From: an uncultured Hyphomicrobiales bacterium
Lineage (GTDB): Bacteria > Pseudomonadota > Alphaproteobacteria > Rhizobiales > Xanthobacteraceae
Direction: 5' to 3'
DNA length: 48,343 bases
Assembly (NCBI GenBank): GCA_903878085.1
Contig: CAIRGJ010000044.1
Span: forward strand, 1-48,343
Part shown: piece after piece, positions 34,381 through 42,957 of the stretch
Layout of the letters: each line of letters begins with the position of its first letter
Position numbering within the stretch: position 1 is the stretch's first letter
Program-made: the position numbers and the translations under genes
The notes under the pieces: generated by a model
The model's input: only the letters and a program-made list of their open reading frames with translations
Databases searched by the model: none
What the model was told of the DNA's origin: nothing

Positions 34381-34399
34381 AAGTGAGGGGCGAGATAGG

Positions 34400-36244
34400 T
34401 CATGAATTCACCTTCTGCGGCTTGACCTTGAGCGCTTCGAGATGGTCGCCGATGGTCTTGGCGATGAAGCGCGCGGTGATCGGCGTGCCGTCATAGTGCA
34501 GGATCGGCACCAACCGCACCGGATCGATGCCGCATTCGTTGACGATCAGCGAGCGCATTTGCGCGTCGCGGTTCTGCTCGACCACGAACACGAAATCGTG
34601 GTCGGCGACGAAGCTGTTGACGCTGGAGTGGAACGGGAAGGCGCGAATCCGCATGCGGTCGAGCGAATGGCCGCGCGCCTCGATCATGTGGATGGCTTCG
34701 TTCATCGGCGGCGCCGTCGAGCCGAAATACAGCACGCCGTATTTGGTCGGCTTGGCCGCATTGGCCTGCAGCGGGCGCGGCACCAGATCCTTGGCGGTGT
34801 CGAATTTGCGCACCAGCCGCTGCATGTTGTCGACATATGGCCCGGCTTCCTCGGTATAGCGCGCGTAACGGTCGCGCGAGGTGCCGCGGGTGAAGAACGA
34901 GCCCTTGGTCGGGTGCGTGCCCGGATAGGTGCGGTAGGGAATGCCGTCGCCATCGACGTCGAGATAGCGGCCGAATTCCTTGCCGGCTTCCAGTTCCTCG
35001 GCCGTCATCACCTTGCCGCGGTCATAGGCGCGGCTGTCGTCCCAGACGAAGGGCTGCGACAGATGATGGTTCATGCCGATGTCGAGATCGAGCATGACGA
35101 AGATCGTGGTCTGCAGCCGGTCGGCGAGGTCGAAGGCCTGCGCACCGAACTCGAAGGACTCGGTCGGGTCTTCCGGGAACAGCAATACGTGCTTGGTGTC
35201 GCCATGGGAGGCATAGGCGCAGGAGATGATGTCGCACTGCTGCGTGCGCGTCGGCATGCCGGTCGACGGTCCCGCGCGCTGCACGTCGAAGATCACCGCC
35301 GGAATTTCCGCGAAGTACGACAGTCCGATGAATTCCTGCATCAGCGAGATGCCGGGGCCCGACGTCGCGGTGAAGGCGCGTGCGCCGTTCCAGCCGGCGC
35401 CGATCACCATGCCGATCGAGGCCAACTCGTCCTCGGCCTGCACGATGGCGTATTTGGCCTTCTGGGTATCCGGATCGACGCGGAACTTGGCGCAATGCCG
35501 GGTGAAGGAGTCGGCCACCGAGGAGGAGGGCGTGATCGGATACCAGGCGCAGACCGTGGCGCCGCCATAGACTGCGCCGAGCGCCGCGGCATTATTGCCC
35601 TCGATTAAAATCCTGTTGCCGACCTTGTCGCACTTCTTCAGGCGCAGGCTGAGCGGGCATTCGAGATTGAGCAAGGCGTAATCGCGGCCGATATGCAGAG
35701 CTTTGATATTGGGGGCAATGAGTTTGTCCTTGCCCTTGTACTGCTCGCCGATCAGCTGCTCGACGACCGTCACGTCCATCTCGATCAGCGCACAGAGCGC
35801 GCCGATATAGACGATGTTCTTGAACAGCTGGCGCTGGCGCGGATCGGTATATTCGCGATTGCATATGGCCGTGAGCGGAACCCCGACCACCGAGATGTCC
35901 TGGCGGAATTTCGAGGCCGGCAGCGGCTTGGTGGAATCGTAGAACAGGGTGCCGCCCGGCTCGATCGAGGCGATGTCCTTGTCGAAGGTCTGCGGGTTCA
36001 TCGCCACCATTAGATCGGTGCCGCCGCGGGCGCCGAGATGGTCCGCTTCCGAGATGCGGACTTCGTACCAGGTCGGCAGGCCTTGAATGTTGGACGGGAA
36101 GATGTTTCGCGGCGCCACGGGGATACCCATGCGCATCACGGCACGCGCAAACATCTCATTGGCGCTGGCGGAGCCAGAGCCGTTGACGTTGGCGAAGCGA
36201 ACGACGAAGTCGTTTACGCGGCTGATCGGCGTTGCGGTCGACAT
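34400..36244 (-). CDS. 2-oxoacid:ferredoxin oxidoreductase, fused gamma-alpha subunit (KorA-like)
   Basis: 614 residues from the ATG at 36244, which follows AGGAA; the frame is open further upstream only across the 3' end of the preceding gene. The N-terminal gamma domain (~10-190; VNDFVVRFANVNGSGSASAN) is fused to the alpha domain (~200-590; GNNAAALGAVYGGATVCAWY, TSGPGISLMQEFIGLSYFAE, AGPSTGMPTRTQQ). This fusion is the form found in KorAB enzymes of Magnetococcus, actinobacteria and several alphaproteobacteria. It binds the 2-oxoacid and CoA. The start overlaps the upstream gene by 31 bases. Confidence 0.9.
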   Translation of the reverse strand: MSTATPISRVNDFVVRFANVNGSGSASANEMFARAVMRMGIPVAPRNIFPSNIQGLPTWYEVRISEADHLGARGGTDLMVAMNPQTFDKDIASIEPGGTLFYDSTKPLPASKFRQDISVVGVPLTAICNREYTDPRQRQLFKNIVYIGALCALIEMDVTVVEQLIGEQYKGKDKLIAPNIKALHIGRDYALLNLECPLSLRLKKCDKVGNRILIEGNNAAALGAVYGGATVCAWYPITPSSSVADSFTRHCAKFRVDPDTQKAKYAIVQAEDELASIGMVIGAGWNGARAFTATSGPGISLMQEFIGLSYFAEIPAVIFDVQRAGPSTGMPTRTQQCDIISCAYASHGDTKHVLLFPEDPTESFEFGAQAFDLADRLQTTIFVMLDLDIGMNHHLSQPFVWDDSRAYDRGKVMTAEELEAGKEFGRYLDVDGDGIPYRTYPGTHPTKGSFFTRGTSRDRYARYTEEAGPYVDNMQRLVRKFDTAKDLVPRPLQANAAKPTKYGVLYFGSTAPPMNEAIHMIEARGHSLDRMRIRAFPFHSSVNSFVADHDFVFVVEQNRDAQMRSLIVNECGIDPVRLVPILHYDGTPITARFIAKTIGDHLEALKVKPQKVNS

Positions 36245-38049
36245 GAATTTCCTGCGTAGGTCATATCCAGCATGAATTTTTGCATGTCCCAGGCGCCGGT
36301 TGGACAGCGTTCGGCGCACAGGCTGCAGTGGAGGCAGACGTCCTCATCCTTGACCATGACGCGGCCGGTCTTGAGCCCGTCTTGGACGTAGAGGTCCTGG
36401 GTTACATGGGGGGACGGCGCGGTCAGCCGGGTGCGCAGCTCGGCTTCTTCGCCATTTTCGGTGAAGGTGATGCAGTCCATCGGGCAGATGTCGACGCAGG
36501 CATCGCACTCGATGCAGAGCTGCGCCGAGAACACCGTCTCGACGTCGCAATTCAGACAGCGGCCAGCTTCCTTGACGGCAAGCTGGATGTCGAAGCCGAG
36601 TTCAACCTCGGCCTTGATGTCCTTGAGCGCGACGACCTTGTCGCGCTGCGGCACCTTGTAGCGCTTATCCGGTTCGATCTCGTTGTCGTAGGACCATTCG
36701 TGAATGCCCATCTTCTGGCTCATTACGTCGACGGCCGGCGCGGGGCGGTCGGCGAGGTCCTCGCCATTGAGTAGCTTGTCGATTGAGACCGCGGCCTCGT
36801 GGCCATGCGCGACAGCCCAGATGATGTTCTTGGGGCCGAAGGCGGCGTCGCCGCCGAAGAAAACCTTCGGATTGGTCGAGCCGAACGTCACCTTGTCGAC
36901 CTTCGGCATGTTCCATTCGTCGAATTCGATGCCGCAGTCGCGCTCGATCCACGGGAAAGCGTTCTCCTGGCCGACGGCAACCAGCACGTCGTCGCAGGGG
37001 AAGTGCACATCGGGCTCGCCGGCATTCACCAGCTTGCGGCGGCCCTTGGCGTCGTATTCGGCCTTGACCTTCTCGAAGGTGATGCCGGTGAGCTTGCCGT
37101 CGGCGTGGATGAACGCCGTCGGCACCAGGAAGTTATGGATCGGAATGCCTTCGTGCTGGGCGTCTTCCTTTTCCCAAGGGCTGGCCTTCATTTCGTCGAA
37201 GCCGGAGCGCACCACGACATTGACGTCTTCGCCGCCGAGACGGCGGGCGGAGCGGCAGCAATCCATCGCGGTGTTGCCGCCGCCGAGCACGATGACGCGT
37301 TTGCCGATCTTGGTGACGTGGCCGAACGACACGCTCGACAGCCAGTCGATGCCGATATGGATGTTCGCCGCTGCTTCCTTGCGGCCGGGAATGTCGAGAT
37401 CGCGGCCGCGCGGCGCGCCGGAGCCGACGAACACCGCGTCCCAGCCTTCGGCCAGCAAGGCTTTCATGCTGTCGATGCGTTTGCCGGCGCGGAAGTCGAC
37501 GCCGAGGCCGAGGACGTAGCCGGTCTCTTCGTCGATGACGCTGTCGGGCAGGCGGAATTTCGGGATCTGCGTGCGGATCATGCCGCCGGCTTTGGCGTCA
37601 CCGTCGAACACCGTGACCTGATAGCCGAGCGGCGCGAGGTCGCGCGCAACCGTGAGCGAAGCGGGACCGGCGCCGACCAGCGCCACGCGCTTGCCGTTCT
37701 TGTGCTGCGCCGGCTTGGGTAGCCGCGCGGTGATGTCGTCTTTGTAATCGGCGGCGACGCGCTTGAGGCGGCAGATCGCGACCGGCTCGTCCTCGACGCG
37801 CACGCGGCGGCAGGCCGGTTCGCAGGGGCGGTCGCAGGTGCGCCCGAGAATTCCCGGAAACACGTTCGACTTCCAATTGATCATGTAGGCGTCGGAGTAG
37901 CGCCCCGCGGCAATCAGCCGGATATATTCGGGAACGGGGGTGTGGGCCGGGCAGGCATATTGGCAATCCACGACTTTGTGAAAGTATTCAGGATTGGAAA
38001 TGTCAGTGCTCTTCATTGCTTCCTCGAAACGCGCCCCCTTTACGCTCAT
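36214..38049 (-). CDS. GltD-like NAD(P)H flavoprotein fused to a 2[4Fe-4S] ferredoxin domain
   Basis: 611 residues. The N-terminal Fe-S domain has Cys29, Cys33, Cys72, Cys76 and Cys80. The FAD site is VGAGPAS (125-131), and the NAD(P)H site is LGGGNTAMDC (255-264), followed by GGDAAFGPKN. The C-terminal ferredoxin carries CIECDACVDIC..C (512-526) and CLHCSLCAERCP (572-583). The architecture resembles the glutamate synthase small subunit and NfnB-type subunits, but no large GOGAT subunit is nearby. First gene of the operon with korA and korB. Inference: it moves electrons between the oxidoreductase and NAD(P), replacing a free ferredoxin plus reductase. An internal ATG at residue 12 is an alternative start. 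Confidence 0.88.
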   Translation of the reverse strand: MSVKGARFEEAMKSTDISNPEYFHKVVDCQYACPAHTPVPEYIRLIAAGRYSDAYMINWKSNVFPGILGRTCDRPCEPACRRVRVEDEPVAICRLKRVAADYKDDITARLPKPAQHKNGKRVALVGAGPASLTVARDLAPLGYQVTVFDGDAKAGGMIRTQIPKFRLPDSVIDEETGYVLGLGVDFRAGKRIDSMKALLAEGWDAVFVGSGAPRGRDLDIPGRKEAAANIHIGIDWLSSVSFGHVTKIGKRVIVLGGGNTAMDCCRSARRLGGEDVNVVVRSGFDEMKASPWEKEDAQHEGIPIHNFLVPTAFIHADGKLTGITFEKVKAEYDAKGRRKLVNAGEPDVHFPCDDVLVAVGQENAFPWIERDCGIEFDEWNMPKVDKVTFGSTNPKVFFGGDAAFGPKNIIWAVAHGHEAAVSIDKLLNGEDLADRPAPAVDVMSQKMGIHEWSYDNEIEPDKRYKVPQRDKVVALKDIKAEVELGFDIQLAVKEAGRCLNCDVETVFSAQLCIECDACVDICPMDCITFTENGEEAELRTRLTAPSPHVTQDLYVQDGLKTGRVMVKDEDVCLHCSLCAERCPTGAWDMQKFMLDMTYAGNSCRPQRRSAA

Positions 38050-38355
38050 GACTGACGCAGATTACGTCACAGCCACTTCGATTGCGACTAAGCGGCTGCT
38101 TTTTTTCCTCGGTTTGGCCTTGTCGATCCGGCTCGAATCCAGGGCCGGATAATATGGCTTAGAAGGACCCAAAGCTACCTATCCTTCAGTCCATCAACTG
38201 CAAGCAGCTGCTCGCTTTTTCGCTCCCTGAAAGCGGCGGGGCATGACATAGACCAGGCATTGCCGTATGCGTATTGCGGAAGATCAAAATGCTGATTTCA
38301 TGCGGCAATCGCGCCGCGGTTCCGCCCTATTGCGGCGCACAATGTTGGCGGCCTG
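38050..38355. other. Divergent intergenic region, gltD-like / ATP12
   Basis: 306 bases between divergent genes. On the minus strand a TATTAT (38154-38149) is a possible -10 for the kor operon, but no good -35 lies upstream of it. A T-rich run sits at 38099-38106. No ORF or RNA was recognised. Confidence 0.4.
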
Positions 38356-39138
38356 ATGCGCGACATTTTTGCCGAAATTTACGAAAATCAGCCGCTCGAC
38401 CCGATGGTATCGGCGCGGCAGGGCGCGCGCGCGTCGTTGCGCAAGCGGTTCTACCAGCACGCCTCGGCCGGCGATGGCGCGGGCGAGGGCGGCTTTGCCA
38501 TCCTGCTTGACGGCAAGCCGGTCAAGACTTCGCAACGGCGCGCTCTGGCGGCGCCGGCGCGGGAACTCGCCGACGCAATCGCCCGAGAGTGGGACGCACA
38601 AGAAAAAGTGATCGACCCGGCGGCCATGCCGCTGACGCGGCTGGCCAATGCGGCGATCGATGCGGTGGCCGATCACGCCGGCGCCGTCGCCGATGAGGTG
38701 GCGAAATACCTCAGCTCCGATTTGCTGTGCTATCGCGCGGAGGCGCCGCCCGGACTTGTTACTCTTCAAGCGAAGCACTGGGATCCGGTGATTGCATGGG
38801 CAAGCGACAAGCTCGGCGCGCGCGTCGTGCTGATCGAGGGCATCGTCTTTGCCGCGCAGCCGGAAGAGGCAATCGCCGCCGCGCGCGCCGCGATCCCGAA
38901 AGACATCTGGCGGCTCGCCGCGGTGGCGTCGATCACGACGCTGACCGGCTCAGGTCTGCTGGCGCTCGCGCTGGCGCAAGGGGCTATCGATGCGGAGGCC
39001 GCCTGGGCCGCCGCCCATGTCGATGAAGATTTCCAGATGGACTATTGGGGCCGCGACGACCAGGCGCTCGCGCGGCGCGCGTTTCGTCATGCCGACTTCG
39101 AGGCGGCGGTGCGTGTGTTGCGACACACCGCCCTCTGA
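38356..39138 (+). CDS. ATP12-family F1-ATPase assembly chaperone
   Basis: 260 residues. KRFYQHASAGDGAGEGGFAI and LLDGKPVKTSQRRALAAPAR open the family domain; SSDLLCYRAEAPPGL and HWDPVIAWASDKLGA are the conserved core. ATP12 binds the free alpha subunit of F1 before hexamer assembly; the family is shared by alphaproteobacteria and mitochondria. It is followed by its own terminator. Confidence 0.93.
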   Translation: MRDIFAEIYENQPLDPMVSARQGARASLRKRFYQHASAGDGAGEGGFAILLDGKPVKTSQRRALAAPARELADAIAREWDAQEKVIDPAAMPLTRLANAAIDAVADHAGAVADEVAKYLSSDLLCYRAEAPPGLVTLQAKHWDPVIAWASDKLGARVVLIEGIVFAAQPEEAIAAARAAIPKDIWRLAAVASITTLTGSGLLALALAQGAIDAEAAWAAAHVDEDFQMDYWGRDDQALARRAFRHADFEAAVRVLRHTAL

Positions 39139-39148
39139 AACGAAAAAA

Positions 39149-39170
39149 CCCGGCAGTGCGCCGGGCTTTC
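39149..39170 (+). terminator. Hairpin terminator after ATP12 gene
   Basis: CCCGGC / GCCGGG stem with loop AGTGC, preceded by six A and followed by CTTTCC. It may serve both converging genes; the U-run on the + strand is weak, while on the minus strand the hairpin is followed by TTTTTT. Confidence 0.7.
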
Positions 39171-39190
39171 CGTTGGAGGCTTAGCGGCGA

Positions 39191-39367
39191 TTACTTCTGG
39201 GGCTGCTGCTGAGCGGGCTTGTCGGTGCGCTTGTCGCCCTGCTGACCGCCGGAGCCGGGGCTCTGGGTCTGCTGGCCGGGCTTCTGGGTGCTTTTATCGC
39301 CCTGTTGTCCGCCGTGTTGGCCGCCCTGGTTCTGTTGACCGCTTTGGTTCTGGTTCGCATTTGTCAT
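39191..39367 (-). CDS. Small Gln/Gly-rich disordered protein
   Basis: 58 residues from the ATG at 39367, preceded by AAAAGGAG. Nearly all Gln, Gly, Lys, Asn, Pro and Thr, with a doubled unit GGQQGDK-T-KP (GGQQGDKSTQKPGQQ and GGQQGDKRTDKPAQQ). No hydrophobic core, cysteine or signal peptide, so it should be a soluble disordered protein. Such hydrophilic proteins are often stress-induced, which fits the EcfG-like promoter upstream. Function unknown. Confidence 0.75.
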   Translation of the reverse strand: MTNANQNQSGQQNQGGQHGGQQGDKSTQKPGQQTQSPGSGGQQGDKRTDKPAQQQPQK

Positions 39368-39404
39368 AAAGGAACTCCTTTTGTGATTTCGTCGAACACA
39401 CACC

Positions 39405-39430
39405 AACCGCTCAGGGCCACGTTACGTTCC
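39405..39430 (-). promoter_or_regulatory. EcfG-type (general stress sigma factor) promoter
   Basis: Reading the minus strand: GGAAC (39430-39426), 17 bases, then GGTT (39408-39405). The alphaproteobacterial EcfG consensus is GGAAC-N16/17-CGTT, so one base differs. A start ~10 bases further would leave a ~25-nt leader containing the AAAAGGAG of the Gln-rich gene. Confidence 0.6.
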
Positions 39431-39553
39431 GGAACCGGCGCGCGTTTCTTTTTTGTTTTGGAACTTGTTGATTTGACTATGGATGTGCGGGCGCAATGAC
39501 GCGCGTGCGCCGTTTTTATAATTGCGGCCTTAAAGTGTTCAAACGGTTTTATT

Positions 39554-40327
39554 TTAATTCGTCGTGGAGCCGGGCTTGGCGCGCGCCGCAGCTTCAATTT
39601 CCGCCGCCCGGTCGAGACTGATCTTGGCCTCGTCGTTGCGCTGCATCGCGATCAGGGTCGCGGCGCGCGCTTTGTGCGCCACCGCCAGCACCGGGTTGAG
39701 CTTGATGGCGCGATCGAGCGAGGCTAGCGCGTCGTCGAACTTGCCCAGCCCCATCAGCGCCGTGCCGTTGCCGGCGTGCGCCTCGGCGAGATCGGGCGCC
39801 AGCGCAATGGCGCGGCCGTAGCTCTCGACCGCCTGGTCGAGTTTGCCCATGTCGTGCAGCAGCGTGCCGCGGTTGAGCCAGTCGGCGCCGGAATTGGCGT
39901 TGAGCGCCAGCGCGCGGTCGAAGCTCTTGAGCGCCTCGTCGGGCAGGCCGGCGTCCGCCAGCACCGCGGCGCGGTTGCCATGCGCGGCGGCGAAATTCGG
40001 GTCGAGCGCGATGGCGGCGTCATAGGCCTTGATCGCCTCCAGCGGCTGGCCGAGCCGGTCGAAGGTCTGGCCGAGCAGATTGTGCACGCGGGCCTGCGGC
40101 GCGCCGATCTTGATGGCGCGGCGGGCCAACTCCGCCCCCTGCTGGTACTGGCCCTCCTGGCAGGCGACCACGGCGACATAATACAGCGCGTCGGCATTGG
40201 TCGGGTCGGCGCGCAGCACGTCGATATAGCGCTCCATGGCCAGGTCGAGCTGGCCCTGGCGGTGGTGAAACAGGCCCTGCTGCAGCAGGGTGTCGGCTTT
40301 GGGCGCGTCAGCCTTTGGTTCGGTCAT
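39554..40327 (-). CDS. Tetratricopeptide repeat protein
   Basis: 257 residues made almost entirely of TPR units, about six, each with the A/G-N-R-x-x-L...A-x-x-x-Y/F-D-x-A-I-x-L-x-P pattern (e.g. [56 protein letters not shown]). No signal peptide or membrane segment, so it is a cytoplasmic scaffold of unknown partner. Divergent from pccB with 124 bases between. Confidence 0.88.
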   Translation of the reverse strand: MTEPKADAPKADTLLQQGLFHHRQGQLDLAMERYIDVLRADPTNADALYYVAVVACQEGQYQQGAELARRAIKIGAPQARVHNLLGQTFDRLGQPLEAIKAYDAAIALDPNFAAAHGNRAAVLADAGLPDEALKSFDRALALNANSGADWLNRGTLLHDMGKLDQAVESYGRAIALAPDLAEAHAGNGTALMGLGKFDDALASLDRAIKLNPVLAVAHKARAATLIAMQRNDEAKISLDRAAEIEAAARAKPGSTTN

Positions 40328-40451
40328 GGGGGCTTCTAATCAGGGTTTTGCCCCGGTGCCAAGCGGCTTGCCCGGAACCCCCCCTGGTATGGCTTTTGCA
40401 CCGCGATGCAGCAATGATAGCGCCGGACCAGGCGAGGGGACTAAGCGGGCC

Positions 40452-41984
40452 ATGAAGGACATTCTCGACAGGCTGGAAGATCGCCGCGCCGATGCGCGGC
40501 TGGGCGGCGGCGAAAAGCGCATCGAGGCCCAGCACAAGCGCGGCAAGCTGACCGCCCGCGAGCGCATTGAACTCCTCCTCGACAAGGGCTCGTTCGAGGA
40601 ATTCGACATGTTCGTCGAGCACCGCTCCATCGACTTCGGCATGGAGAAGCAGAAAATCCCCGGCGACGGCGTCGTCACCGGCTGGGGTACGGTCAACGGC
40701 CGCGTCGTCTATTTGTTCTCCAAGGACTTCACCGTGTTCGGTGGCTCGCTGTCGGAAGCGCACGCGCAGAAAATCATGAAGGTGCAGGACATGGCGATGA
40801 AGGCGCGCTGCCCCGTCATCGGCCTGTTCGACGCCGGCGGCGCCCGCATCCAGGAGGGGGTCGCTGCGCTCGGCGGCTACGGCGAGGTGTTCAAGCGCAA
40901 CGTGCTCGCCTCCGGCGTCATCCCGCAGATCAGCGTCATCATGGGGCCCTGCGCCGGCGGCGACGTCTATTCGCCGGCCATGACCGACTTCATCTTCATG
41001 GTGCGCGATACCAGCTACATGTTCGTCACCGGCCCCGATGTGGTCAAGACCGTCACCAACGAAGTCGTCACCGCGGAGGAACTCGGCGGCGCCAGCGTGC
41101 ACACCACGAAATCCGGCGTCGCCGACGGCGCCTTCGAGAACGACGTCGAGTGCCTGCTGCAGATGCGCCGCCTGATCGACTTCCTGCCGGCCAACAACGA
41201 GGCCGGCGTGCCGCAATGGCCGACGGCGGACGATGCCGACCGCATCGATCCCTCGCTCGACACGCTGATCCCGGACAATCCGAACAAGCCCTACGACATC
41301 AAGGAGCTGATCCACAAAGTCGTGGACGAGGGCGACTTCTTCGAGGTGTCCGCCAAGCACGCCATGAACATCGTCATCGGCTTCGGCCGCATTGCCGGCG
41401 CGACCGTGGGCTTCGTCGCCAACCAGCCGCTGGTGCTGGCCGGCGTGCTCGACAGTGCCGCCTCGCGCAAAGCTGCGCGCTTTGTGCGCTTCTGCGACGC
41501 CTTCTCGATTCCGATCGTCACCTTCGTCGACGTGCCCGGATTCCTGCCCGGCACCGACCAGGAATATGGCGGCCTGATCAAGCACGGCGCCAAGCTGTTG
41601 TTCGCCTATAGCCAGTGCACGGTGCCGCTGGTGACGGTGATCACGCGCAAGGCCTTCGGCGGCGCTTACGACGTGATGGCGTCCAAGCACGTCGGTGGCG
41701 ATTTGAATTACGCCTGGCCGACGGCGCAGATTGCGGTGATGGGCGCCAAGGGCGCGGTCGAGATCATCTTCCGCGCCGACATCGGCGACAAGGATGCGAT
41801 TGCCGCGCGCACCAAGGAATACGAGGACCGCTTCCTGTCGCCCTTCGTCGCCGCCGAGCGCGGCTATATCGACGACGTCATCATGCCGCACTCGACGCGC
41901 AAGCGGCTGGCGCGGGCGCTGGCGATGCTGAAAAACAAGCATGTCGAGATGCCGGGGCGGAAGCACGACAATTTGCCGTTGTGA
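40452..41984 (+). CDS. pccB: Propionyl-CoA carboxylase beta subunit (carboxyltransferase)
   Basis: 510 residues from ATG 40452, the family length; the longer open frame upstream has no similarity. It transfers CO2 from carboxybiotin to propionyl-CoA to form methylmalonyl-CoA. The two crotonase-like halves show [18 protein letters not shown] and [16 protein letters not shown] (N half), then [20 protein letters not shown] and [13 protein letters not shown] (C half). The biotin-carrying alpha subunit is not in the window. The last 46 codons (41847-41984) are the template of two partial copies downstream. Its current 3' end may itself be a replaced allele. Confidence 0.96.
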   Translation: MKDILDRLEDRRADARLGGGEKRIEAQHKRGKLTARERIELLLDKGSFEEFDMFVEHRSIDFGMEKQKIPGDGVVTGWGTVNGRVVYLFSKDFTVFGGSLSEAHAQKIMKVQDMAMKARCPVIGLFDAGGARIQEGVAALGGYGEVFKRNVLASGVIPQISVIMGPCAGGDVYSPAMTDFIFMVRDTSYMFVTGPDVVKTVTNEVVTAEELGGASVHTTKSGVADGAFENDVECLLQMRRLIDFLPANNEAGVPQWPTADDADRIDPSLDTLIPDNPNKPYDIKELIHKVVDEGDFFEVSAKHAMNIVIGFGRIAGATVGFVANQPLVLAGVLDSAASRKAARFVRFCDAFSIPIVTFVDVPGFLPGTDQEYGGLIKHGAKLLFAYSQCTVPLVTVITRKAFGGAYDVMASKHVGGDLNYAWPTAQIAVMGAKGAVEIIFRADIGDKDAIAARTKEYEDRFLSPFVAAERGYIDDVIMPHSTRKRLARALAMLKNKHVEMPGRKHDNLPL

Positions 41985-41990
41985 TCTTTA

Positions 41991-42050
41991 CCCTCCCCCT
42001 TGCGGGGAGGGTCGCCCGCCAAAGAGAAGCGAAGGCGGACGGGGTGGGGG
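41991..42050. repeat. GC-rich palindromic repeat directly after pccB
   Basis: CCCTCCCC / GGGGAGGG hairpin (41991-41998 with 42004-42011), then a CCGCC / GGCGG hairpin around AAAGAGAAGCGAA, closed by GGGGTGGGG. The layout resembles the widespread alphaproteobacterial 'CTCCCC-TTGCGGGGAGGG' intergenic repeat. It ends at the start of the DUF4160 gene and may provide its ribosome binding site. Confidence 0.75.
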
Positions 42051-42056
42051 ATGATC

Positions 42057-42293
42057 ATGCCGACCGTTTTACGCTGGGGTCCCTACCGCGCATTTTTCTA
42101 TTCAAATGAGGGTGATGAGCCGGCCCATATCCACGTGCGCGCAGGCGGCAAAGAGGCCAAATTCTGGCTGCACGACCTCACGCTGGCCATCAATGCCGGG
42201 TATCCGGCCCATGAAATGAGCGATATAATTCGTTACCTGAAGCAGAATCGCGAAGCACTATTGAGGGCTTGGCATGAGTATTTTGGAAATTGA
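42057..42293 (+). CDS. DUF4160-domain protein
   Basis: 78 residues from ATG 42057 (42051 is an alternative). The DUF4160 hallmarks are visible: MPTVLRWGPYRAFFYSNEGD, EPAHIHVRAGGKEAKFWL and a C-terminal helical HEYFGN. The HIH motif and acidic residues could bind a metal or nucleic acid, but no activity is established to my knowledge. It overlaps the DUF2442 gene by 20 bases, and the pair travels together in many genomes in a toxin-antitoxin-like layout. It lies between copies 1 and 2 of the pccB end. Confidence 0.88.
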   Translation: MPTVLRWGPYRAFFYSNEGDEPAHIHVRAGGKEAKFWLHDLTLAINAGYPAHEMSDIIRYLKQNREALLRAWHEYFGN

Positions 42294-42522
42294 TGTCGGC
42301 GATCTGCAGGCTCGTTCGGTCGAGTTTACCGCGACCGAACTGGTGGTGACGCTGGCCGACGGCCGTAGGATCGCGACGCCGCTAGCGTGGTATCCGCGGC
42401 TCAAGAACGCATCGGCCACGCAACGCAATAATTTCGAAGTCATGTCGATGGGTATTCACTGGCCCGACCTCGACGAGGACCTCAGCATCGCTGGGATGCT
42501 GAAGGGGCGGCATGCAGTCTAG
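42274..42522 (+). CDS. DUF2442-domain protein
   Basis: 82 residues. The family pattern is clear: VEFTATELVVTLADGRRIAT, PLAWYPRLKNASATQRNNFE, GIHWPDLDEDLSIAGMLKGR. It is the usual downstream partner of DUF4160 and is a candidate antitoxin or DNA-binding partner (inference). The stop is followed after only four bases by the second copy of the pccB 3' end. Confidence 0.88.
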   Translation: MSILEIDVGDLQARSVEFTATELVVTLADGRRIATPLAWYPRLKNASATQRNNFEVMSMGIHWPDLDEDLSIAGMLKGRHAV

Positions 42523-42526
42523 TTAT

Positions 42527-42664
42527 GTCGCCGCCGAGCGCGGCTATATCGACGACGTCATCATGCCGCACTCGACGCGCAAGCGGCTGGCGCGGGCACT
42601 GGCGATGCTGAAGAACAAGCATGTCGAGATGCCGGGGCGGAAACACGACAATTTGCCGTTATAG
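42527..42664 (+). pseudogene. pccB 3'-end fragment, copy 2
   Basis: 138 bases aligning without gaps to the last 138 bases of pccB (offset exactly 680). There are six differences: four synonymous third-position changes, plus TGA replaced by TAG (two bases). The encoded 45 residues ([20 protein letters not shown]...) are identical to PccB. There is no start codon or upstream frame, so it is not expressed as PccB. Homology stops at the stop codon. Confidence 0.93.
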
Positions 42665-42735
42665 CCCCCGCCCGTCTTGAGGGCACGATCATCCTGTTGT
42701 ATCGTCAGGGTTGTCAAGCTCGCGGGGGGGGCGCC

Positions 42736-42957
42736 ATGAATCTGCCATTCAATCTTACTGCCGTTTTGAAGGTGGCTTCCCTGCTAGCGGCCGCAACGCT
42801 GCTGTCCGGCCAATCGTCGTTGACAGACTCACTCAAGGAGGGCGTCAGACCGCACGGCGTCGGTTTGTTCTCCAAGGGGTTCGACAGCAAGAAGTCCATC
42901 ATCTTGGATCGATGCTTTGACATTCCGCGGCCGAGCGACTGCGATGTCAAAAAATAG
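42736..42957 (+). CDS. Small protein with N-terminal signal or membrane segment, unknown
   Basis: 73 residues (MNLPFNLTAVLKVASLLAAA...). The N-terminal ~25 residues are hydrophobic and resemble a signal peptide or anchor. The rest has a Cys pair (LDRCFDIPRPSDCDVKK). It overlaps the next gene by 14 bases, suggesting a two-gene unit. A G-rich stretch precedes the ATG. Family not recognised. Confidence 0.55.
   Translation: MNLPFNLTAVLKVASLLAAATLLSGQSSLTDSLKEGVRPHGVGLFSKGFDSKKSIILDRCFDIPRPSDCDVKK

Noticed and set aside
36245-36319. N-terminal extension of korA
   Set aside because: It only reads through the 3' end of the upstream gene; ATG 36244 has AGGAA and the family start.
42525-42664. Small frame starting at ATG 42525
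   Set aside because: It is out of frame with the pccB similarity; the region is a fragment of pccB.
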